Below, one piece after another: positions 1-6,011 of a stretch of DNA of 6,011 bases (positions are counted from its first letter, which is position 1; every line of letters starts with the position of its first letter). The translations under genes were made by a program, and so were the position numbers. The notes beneath the pieces are model-generated. The model saw only the letters and a program-made list of their open reading frames with translations. It did no database searches and was not told where the DNA came from. Source of the stretch: Oscillospiraceae bacterium (GTDB lineage: Bacteria > Bacillota > Clostridia > Oscillospirales > Acutalibacteraceae); contig JAJXDX010000141.1 in NCBI GenBank assembly GCA_021640185.1, forward strand, positions 1 to 6,011, in the 5' to 3' direction.

Positions 1-8
1 CTGTTCGA

Positions 9-43
9 TCAGCCGCACGAGAATGCTCCCGGCTCGCGGCTGA
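9..43 (+). repeat. Inverted repeat / hairpin, 8-bp stem plus 3-bp inner stem
   Basis: TCAGCCGC at 9-16 is the exact reverse complement of GCGGCTGA at 36-43. Inside it, GAG (19-21) can pair with CTC (33-35) across a 2-nt bulge, leaving an 11-nt loop. It is the strongest hairpin in the leader. Parts of it (24-28) could alternatively pair with 46-50, so a switch between two folds is conceivable but unproven. There is no downstream T-tract. Confidence 0.4.
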
Positions 44-163
44 CCGAGCAGAGATGCCCGTGATCTGCCCCACAGTATGCTTTGACCGCTTTTCTCTATC
101 GCTTGCACGCATCAGGGGTGACCCACCTGAATTTTGCCCGCCCGTGCGGGACAGAACAGAAAT

Positions 164-168
164 GAGAG
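164..168 (+). promoter_or_regulatory. Weak ribosome binding site for oppB
   Basis: GAGAG lies 9 nt before the ATG at 178. It is a poor match to AGGAGG compared with the sites before oppD and oppF, but no better start with a site is present. The ATG at 162 is in a different, non-conserved frame. Confidence 0.4.
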
Positions 169-177
169 ATCAAAACT

Positions 178-1197
178 ATGGGAAAATACATTGCGAAGCG
201 TATCGGCTATATGCTCATCGTCATGGTGATCCTGTCACTGCTGATGTATCTGGTATATGCCATGATCCCGTTCGACCGGGCAAGGACCGAGGCGGATAAG
301 TTCAAGAACACCTACCGCAACGATCCCGAGAAGTTCGAGCAGGTCTATCAGAATTACCGGAAGGAGCTTGGCCTGGATCAGAACGTCATCGTCCGTTATC
401 TCGGCTGGATCGGCGTCGTGCCGATCAACGGCGAATATCAGGGGATCCTTCAAGGCGATTTCGGCTACAGCTATGATTACAGCCGCCCCGCGCAGGAGGT
501 GCTTGCCGAGCCGATGAAGAACACGATCTTCATCAATATTTTCGCCACAGTGCTCGCTCTGGGGATCACGATCCCGCTGGGCATCTTCTGTGCCGTGCAT
601 CGCGGCAGCAAACGCGACACGGCGATCCAGGTCGCTACGATCATCGGTTACAGTATCCCGATCTTCATCACGGCGATACTGTTCATCTGGCTGTTCGCCG
701 TGCAGCTCAAGCTGCTGCCGGTGTCCGGCATGAAAACGCCCGGCTCCAACTATACCGGCATCACGAAGATCTTGGACGAACTGAAATATATGCTTTTGCC
801 GCTGATCGTCATGACGTTCTCGTCGCTTGGCGGCATGACGCGCTACGTGCGTGCGTCGATGACCGAGGCGCTGTCCATGGACTGCATCCGCACCGCACGT
901 GCCAAGGGCCTGCGTGAGAAGGTCGTCGTGTACAGCCATGCGTGGCGTAACGCGCTGATCCCGATCATTACGCTGGTGATCGGCTGGTTCATCGGCATCT
1001 TCTCCGGTTCGATCATGATCGAGAACATCTTCGGCCTCAACGGCATGGGGCGGATCTATATCAACGCCCTCTCCAATAAGGACTTCGAGGTCGTGCTGCT
1101 GCTGCAGATGTTCTATGTCGCGGTCGGACTGATCGGCAACCTCATCATCGATATCGCTTACGGTCTCGCGGATCCCCGTATCCGCGTGAACAAATGA
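178..1197 (+). CDS. oppB: Opp/Dpp-type ABC transporter permease, OppB family
   Basis: This is one of the two integral membrane subunits of a peptide-type ABC importer; with OppC it forms the translocation path driven by OppD/OppF. The 339-residue length is normal to slightly long for the family. The N-terminus is a basic stretch followed by transmembrane helix 1 (about 10-31). A long charged extracytoplasmic segment (about 33-95) leads to the family hallmark GDFGYSYD (93-100). The BPD_transp core has helices near 118-140, 152-176, 204-220, 258-280 and 305-328. The cytoplasmic EAA loop, which contacts the ATPases, runs from E230 to P262 with the invariant glycine at G244 (ARAKGLREK). The ending ADPRIRVNK is typical of OppB. 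The first loop lacks the usual PGDP motif and is somewhat longer and more charged than in the model proteins. The stop codon overlaps a possible oppC start (ATGA, 1194-1197), which indicates coupled translation. Substrate is unknown. Confidence 0.93.
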   Translation: MGKYIAKRIGYMLIVMVILSLLMYLVYAMIPFDRARTEADKFKNTYRNDPEKFEQVYQNYRKELGLDQNVIVRYLGWIGVVPINGEYQGILQGDFGYSYDYSRPAQEVLAEPMKNTIFINIFATVLALGITIPLGIFCAVHRGSKRDTAIQVATIIGYSIPIFITAILFIWLFAVQLKLLPVSGMKTPGSNYTGITKILDELKYMLLPLIVMTFSSLGGMTRYVRASMTEALSMDCIRTARAKGLREKVVVYSHAWRNALIPIITLVIGWFIGIFSGSIMIENIFGLNGMGRIYINALSNKDFEVVLLLQMFYVAVGLIGNLIIDIAYGLADPRIRVNK

Positions 1198-1211
1198 CGG
1201 GGGGCGCAATG

Positions 1212-3151
1212 ATGGATAAGAAAAACCAAAAGAAAGAGTTCTTCCTCGTGCGCTGGTGCAAGCGGATGTTCCTCGGTTCTTCCCGCGAGCTGACCGTCAG
1301 CGACGAGCGGTATGACAGCCCCGGCAAGCTGGCGGTCAAGCGGTTCTTCCGCAAGCCGCTCGCCACCATTGCGGTCATCGTGCTGCTGATGATGTTCGCT
1401 TTCGTGTTCATCGGCCCGCTGTTCGCGCCGGTCGATCTGTCTTATATGGAATCTATGCACCCGAACGTCGCGCCGACGCACGGGATGATGGCGATCCCCA
1501 GCGCGATGAAGGACGGCACGGCCACGATCTCGTCGCGCGGGACGTTCACGCTCGGTCTGAGCACCGAGGGTAAGCTGTACACGTGGGGCTACTACGGCGG
1601 AACGCTGAAAAACAAGCCGCAGACCAATGTCCTCACTATCCCCGAAGAGGCCAAACAGGAAAAGATCCTGTATGCCGCGGCCGGTTCCGACCACTGCGTC
1701 GCGATCGGCGAGAGCGGCAAGGTCTATACTTGGGGCCAGTACGATAACGGTCAGTACGGCCACGACGGCTCCATGATCGCCGCCGTGCTCAAGCAGCCGA
1801 ATGAATTGATCAACGGTAAGATCGATGCCACGAAGGTCAAGCAGCTTGCCGTCGGCGTGCAGGTGACCGCGATCCTGATGGAGGACGGCACGCTGTATGC
1901 TTGGGGCAACGATCAGGCGGGCGCGACGAATATGCAGTCCATCCTGTCGGCGATCAAGAAAGACGGTCTGCGCCTGTCGCAGATCGTGTTCACCAACACC
2001 GGTCTGTTCGCCGTTTCGACGGAGGGCGAGTTCGTCACCGGCAATAACACGACGTTTGACAGCTACACGGCCAAGGACGAGAACGGTGCGAACCAGATCG
2101 TCAAGACGCGCGACTATATCGGCGACCGCAAGATGGTCAGCATGGCGGGCACCGGCGATTCGCTGGCCGTCGTGCTCGACGACGGCGAGATGCTCGTTTT
2201 CGGTAAGGCCGGCGAGGCACCGGAGCTGCCGGAAGGGGAGAAGGCCGTTTCCGTTTCCGCCGGTTCGCGTCACTTCACGATGCTGACCGATAAGGGCCGC
2301 GTGCTGGCTTGGGGCAACGGTAAGCTTGGGCAGACGAACGTGCCGAAGAAGCTGCAGGCCGAGGGTTCTGTCGATCAGGTGATCTCCAGCGGCTTCCAGA
2401 ACTATGCGTTCAAGGACGGGAAATTCGTCGGCTCGTGGGGTCTCAAGGGCTATCTGATGGGCACGGACGAAATGGGCCGTGACGTGTTCAACCGCGTGAT
2501 GAACGGCGGTAAGATGACCATGACGGTCGGCGCGGTGGCGGTCATCGTCGCCACGATCATCGGCGTCATCATCGGCTGTATCTCCGGTTATTTCGGCGGT
2601 AAGGTGGATATGCTGCTCATGCGCGTGACCGAGATCTTCGGCGCGATCCCGTTCCTGCCGTTCGCCCTCGTCCTGTCGGCGATCCTGCAATCCAGCGACC
2701 TTAACGAGGATATGCGTATATTCATCATCATGCTGATCCTCGGTGTCCTGTCGTGGACGGGTCTGGCCAGACTGATCCGCGGCCAAGTGCTCGCGGAGCG
2801 CGAGAAGGAGTTCGTCACCGCCGCCCGTTCCATGGGCGTCAAGGAAAAGCGCATCGCCTTCAAGCACATCCTGCCGAACGTCATCTCCGTCATCCTCGTC
2901 AGCGTGACGCTCGATTTCGCGTCCTGTATGCTGACCGAATCTTCGCTTTCCTATCTGGGCTTCGGTGTCCAGCTGCCGCGTCCGACATGGGGCAATATGC
3001 TCTATGGCTGCCGCAACGCTACCGTCATCCAGAACTACTGGTGGCGCTGGCTGTTCCCGGCCATCTTCCTGTCCGTGGCGGTCATCTGCATCAACGTGAT
3101 CGGTGACTCGCTGCGTGACGTGCTTGATCCTAAGTCGGAGGTGGAAAAATA

Positions 3152-3152
<1 letters not shown>
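1212..3152 (+). CDS. oppC: OppC-family permease with an internal RCC1-like beta-propeller
   Basis: This is the second permease subunit of the importer, about 646 residues from this start against roughly 300 for the family. Residues 42-49 are basic (VKRFFRKP), then helix 1 spans 50-71. A seven-bladed RCC1-like region fills about 100-412. The OppC core resumes at once with GTDEMGRD (417-424), followed by helices near 437-457, 475-494, 503-522, 557-574 and 611-630. The EAA loop is at 529-556 with its glycine at G542 (ARSMGVKEK). The C-terminus (GDSLRDVLDPK) is typical. Helix 1 has a basic cytoplasmic side, so the propeller is placed outside the membrane. Start choice: ATG 1212 is preceded by a G-run (1199-1204) at 7-8 nt; ATG 1209 is nearly as good. 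ATG 1194 overlaps the oppB stop as ATGA but has no ribosome binding site and would add six residues. The frame is continuous and GC-rich throughout. The permease assignment is firm; the role of the insertion is unknown. Confidence 0.92.
1509..2447 (+). other. RCC1-like seven-bladed propeller domain inserted in OppC
   Basis: Seven repeats can be lined up at OppC residues 105-131, 154-184, 211-238, 256-278, 308-334, 346-374 and 389-411 (numbered from the ATG at 1212). Each has the RCC1 pattern: a small-residue strand ending in a G, a hydrophobic strand (such as HCVAI or HFTML), a D/E-x-G turn (TEGKLYTWG, EDGTLYAWG, DKGRVLAWG), and often a following GQYG or GKLGQ. The Trp of the WG motif is present at W125, W174, W231, W367 and W409. 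Blades 4 (EGEFVTG) and 5 (DGEMLVFG) are degenerate. Blades 2 and 6 nearly match the RCC1 signature G-x2-H (GSDH, GSRH). Seven blades is the number in a closed RCC1 propeller. RCC1 propellers are protein-, DNA- or lipid-binding scaffolds; here an extracytoplasmic binding role is inferred. Confidence 0.85.
3137..3141 (+). promoter_or_regulatory. Strong ribosome binding site for oppD, inside the end of oppC
   Basis: GGAGG (continuing to GGAGGTGG, 3137-3144) lies 10 nt before the oppD ATG at 3152, within the last codons of oppC. It fixes the oppD start and supports efficient re-initiation at the TAATG junction. Confidence 0.75.
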
Positions 3153-4139
<987 letters not shown>

Positions 4140-4165
<26 letters not shown>

Positions 4166-5750
4166 CCTGAAGAAGTATTTCCCGATCCCCAAAAGCAGCA
4201 TCTTCCAAAAAGAGCGGCTGTATGTTCGCGCTAACGAGGATATCTCCATCGATATCTACAAGGGCGAAACGTTCGGCCTGGTCGGCGAGTCCGGCTGCGG
4301 TAAGTCCACCTTGGGCCGCGTGCTGCTGCAGCTTTACGATCAGACGGCGGGCAGCACGATGTACTACGGCCGCACGCTGGAAAGCGTTGCTCCGGCCTAC
4401 TTGCTGGACACGCTGCGCAAGGCGGAGCATTATATCGAGAAGTACCACAAAGAGAACGCCAGAGCGGAGGCGCTCGTCGAGAAGTGCGACAAGCTGGGCA
4501 ACGAGGCGACGTTCTTCGACCTTCAGGAGAAGAACCTTGCATTAGCCGAGGCCAAGACCGCGCTGGACAACGTGGTCAAGATCCTTGGCGGCTTTATGGT
4601 GCGCGATACGAAAAAGGGTGCGGCGCTGCTGCTTGCCCGGTACGAATGTGCCGTGGCCGAGGCGAAAGTCGCCGGACAGGCGGAAGATCTTTCGCTCAAC
4701 CGCGATCTGCTCTCCGCCACGCTGGCGGAAAAGCAGGCGCGCGGCGAAAACGTCGGCACGCTGCCGCAGCGCATCGCGAAGCTGGAGGGTCGGATCGAGC
4801 GCCTTGAGCATCAGCTCGTCGAGCTGAAGGCAAAGACCGCCGAGGCGATGAGCCGCGTGGACGAGCTGAAAGCGGACTATCGCGACGATGCCGAGTTCAT
4901 GCGGTATGAAGAGATGCTGGACAAAGGCATCGACCTGTCCCGCCTGAAGCCGGAGGAGATGCGTCTGCTGCGCAAGGATCTGCAGATCATCTTCCAAGAT
5001 CCGTATTCCTCGCTCAACCCCCGCATGACGATCGGACAGATCATCGAAGAGGGTCTGGTCACGCACAAATTCTTCCGTCCCGGTTCGCCGAAGATGAAGG
5101 AATACGTGTTCAAGACCATGCAGGACTGCGGATTGCAGAACTATATGTACAACCGCTATCCGCACCAGTTCTCCGGCGGCCAGCGTCAGCGCATCTGCAT
5201 CGCGCGCTCGCTGGCGGTCAAGCCGAAGTTCGTGGTGTGTGACGAGTGCGTGTCGGCACTGGATGTGTCCATCCAGTCGCAGATCATCAACCTGCTGCTG
5301 GATCTGAAAGAGCAGGAAGGGCTGACCTACCTGTTCATCTCGCACAACCTATCGGTCGTGCGGTACATCTCCGACCGCATCGGCGTGATGTATCTGGGCA
5401 ACATGGTCGAGGTCGCGCCGACGGACGTGATCTTTAAGGATCCGCGGCATCCGTACACGATCGCGCTGCTCAGCTCGATCCCGACGACGGACCCGGAGAG
5501 CCTGACTAAGGAGCATATCATCCTTGAAGGCAACATCCCCAGCCCGATCAAGCCGCCGTCCGGCTGCAAGTTCCACACCCGCTGCTTCATGGCCTGCGAC
5601 AAGTGCAAGCGCGTTCCGCCGCCCTTGGTCGAGGTCGAGCCGGGTCACTTCGTGGCCTGCCACAATCTGGAGCGTAAGCTGGACGACGAAGGGAACTACC
5701 TGTTCGATGTGGCGACGACGCGCATGAACACCCGCGGCGAGCAGCAGTGA
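4140..5750 (+). CDS. oppF: OppF-family ATP-binding subunit with a large coiled-coil insertion
   Basis: This is the second ATPase of the importer. From the ATG at 4140 it has 536 residues, against about 310-340 for normal OppF. The N-terminal part is typical (LKKYFPI near 10-16, Walker A GESGCGKST at 49-57 with K55, then GSTMYYG at 71-77). An insertion of about 185 residues follows (about 82-274). The family sequence resumes with LRKDLQIIFQDP, giving the Q-loop at Q286 and SSLNPRM. Signature is FSGGQRQR (344-351), Walker B VVCDE with D368 and E369, and H-loop H402 in FISHNLS. After Walker B the usual DEPVSALD reads DECVSALD, a Pro-to-Cys change at C370. The C-terminal domain has C476-x5-C482-x3-C486-x2-C489-x17-C507. 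The gene overlaps oppD by 26 bp with its ribosome binding site inside oppD. All residues needed for ATP hydrolysis are present. Function of the insertion is unknown. Confidence 0.94.
4383..4961 (+). other. Helical / coiled-coil insertion between Walker A and Q-loop of OppF
   Basis: In OppD of the same operon, 24 residues separate the glycine of FDGKD from the Q-loop glutamine. In OppF the equivalent distance is 209, so about 185 residues are extra. The insert (OppF residues about 82-274) is rich in Ala, Glu, Lys and Leu, with few prolines. Its clearest part is a heptad series I212, L215, I219, L222, L226, L229, T233, A236, V240, L243, Y247, with hydrophobic or small residues at nearly every a and d position. 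Earlier segments (about 87-147 and 158-198) are also predicted helix, separated by glycine-containing breaks (GGFMVRD, GENVG). This would permit an antiparallel hairpin or a small helical bundle. I do not recognise it as a named domain. Confidence 0.8.
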
Positions 5751-5792
5751 TCATTGGCTGCGCGGGCATCTGAGCGTAGCAGAAAAACAGAA

Positions 5793-5825
5793 AAGCGGCC
5801 GCCCGGTCTATCCGGACGGCCGCTT
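5793..5825. terminator. GC-rich hairpin after oppF, possible terminator
   Basis: The arms AAGCGGCCG (5793-5801) and CGGCCGCTT (5817-5825) pair exactly. After one C-A mismatch, CCGG (5803-5806) pairs with CCGG (5812-5815), leaving the loop TCTAT. It lies 42 nt after the oppF stop, where a terminator is expected. On the + strand it is followed by GCCGC and not by a T-run. On the - strand it is followed by TTTTCTGTTTTT (complement of 5783-5794), a good U-tract. As an intrinsic terminator it therefore fits leftward transcription better, though it may still slow or stop, or protect the 3' end of, the opp transcript. Confidence 0.5.
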
Positions 5826-5854
5826 GCCGCACCCCGACGAAAGGAAGATGACCG

Positions 5855-6011
5855 ATGCTTTGGAGAAAACGGCTGAAGCCCGACGATCCCGAAAAACGGG
5901 AAAAGCTGCAGGAGGAATTGCGGCAGGAGGGCGGGCTGGAAAAGCACGATGTTCTGGCGATGATCTTGGCGGCGCTGTTGGTGCTGGTCCCGGCGGCGCT
6001 GATCGTTCTGC
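5855..6011 (+). CDS. Small membrane protein of unknown function, N-terminal part only
   Basis: The first 52 codons are in the window and the gene continues past the right edge. The N-terminal 32 residues are very hydrophilic and highly charged (LKPDDPEKREKLQEELRQE), predicted helical and cytoplasmic. A transmembrane helix follows from about residue 33 (VLAMILAALLVLVPAALIVL). The start at ATG 5855 is chosen because AAGGA at 5841-5845 precedes it by 9 nt; the ATG at 5848 has almost no spacer and opens a Gly/Ala-rich frame that looks like a shadow. It sits 104 nt after oppF, beyond the hairpin, so it may be a separate transcription unit or a read-through partner. I do not recognise the family. 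Confidence 0.7.
   Translation, partial: MLWRKRLKPDDPEKREKLQEELRQEGGLEKHDVLAMILAALLVLVPAALIVL

Larger units (their letters stand above)
1..177 (+). promoter_or_regulatory. Non-coding leader upstream of the opp operon, with inverted repeats
   Basis: No convincing gene is seen here. A frame entering from the left edge stays open only to a stop at 61-63 and could be the last 20 codons of an unseen gene, but its residues are not recognisable. Four inverted repeats can be read: 9-16 with 36-43 (8 bp, continued by GAG 19-21 with CTC 33-35), 48-52 with 64-68, 112-116 with 126-130, and 137-141 with 146-150. None is followed by a T-run, so they are not obvious terminators. No clear -35/-10 pair was found; TTGACC at 82-87 lacks a -10 box at the right distance. 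The region may be a structured 5' leader or an intergenic region between oppA and oppB. I do not recognise a known riboswitch or T-box. Confidence 0.35.

Noticed and set aside
82..110. Possible sigma-70 promoter starting with TTGACC at 82-87
   Set aside because: No acceptable -10 hexamer lies 16-18 nt downstream (105-110 reads GCACGC).
54..299. Rightward 81-residue open frame overlapping the start of oppB
   Set aside because: It lacks a ribosome binding site, has no recognisable motif and mostly overlaps the well-supported oppB in another frame.
1899..2319. 13-bp direct repeat GCTTGGGGCAACG at 1899-1911 and 2307-2319
   Set aside because: It encodes the repeated Ala-Trp-Gly-Asn motif of propeller blades 3 and 6, so it is explained by the protein repeat.
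1509..2447. RCC1 region as a separate gene, mobile insertion or frameshift fusion
   Set aside because: The frame is continuous on both sides, the base composition matches the rest of oppC, and no flanking duplications or inverted ends were seen. A domain insertion is the simplest reading.
1158..2867. Leftward open frame of 569 residues opposite oppC
   Set aside because: It is a long antisense shadow typical of GC-rich DNA, dominated by Arg, Asp, His and Leu with no domain sense, and it lies fully opposite a gene with clear RCC1 and permease motifs.
4542..5345. Leftward open frame opposite oppF
   Set aside because: It mirrors the coding strand of oppF, shows no own start signal and has shadow-like composition.
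5848..6011. Rightward frame from ATG 5848
   Set aside because: It is open to the edge but Gly/Ala-rich without structure and has no spacer after AAGGAAG; the frame from 5855 gives a coherent charged helix plus membrane helix.

Overview
The window carries most of a five-gene-type (Opp/Dpp) peptide or nickel-family ABC importer operon, read left to right: permease oppB (178-1197), permease oppC (about 1212-3152), ATPase oppD (3152-4165) and ATPase oppF (4140-5750). The genes overlap or abut by a few bases, so they are almost certainly co-transcribed and translationally coupled. No substrate-binding protein gene (oppA) lies inside the window. The first 177 bases are a non-coding leader with several inverted repeats. 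After oppF come a strong hairpin (5793-5825) and the start of a small lysine/glutamate-rich membrane protein that runs off the right end.

Two of the four transporter genes are far larger than their families. OppC contains an insertion of about 310 residues that reads as seven RCC1-like beta-propeller blades, placed in the extracytoplasmic loop between transmembrane helices 1 and 2. OppF contains an insertion of about 185 residues, mostly predicted helix and coiled coil, between its Walker A/beta subdomain and its Q-loop. All core transport and ATPase motifs are intact on both sides of each insertion, and the reading frames are continuous. These look like genuine architectures, not frameshifts or chimeras. 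Together they suggest an Opp-type importer with an extra module on the outside of the membrane and another on the cytoplasmic ATPase. This is the most interesting content of the window.

The DNA is GC-rich (about 60% by eye), with strong AGGAGG-type ribosome binding sites before oppD and oppF and tight gene packing. These features, with the protein style, suggest a GC-rich Firmicute, perhaps a gut clostridial lineage such as Oscillospiraceae. That placement is an inference from style only.

How the parts would work together: OppB and OppC form the membrane channel, and OppD and OppF form the ATPase heterodimer that drives it through the EAA loops. The propeller on OppC would sit where a binding protein normally docks or next to it. 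The OppF coiled coil would project from the ATPase into the cytoplasm. The substrate cannot be read from the sequence; oligopeptides or dipeptides are the default expectation.
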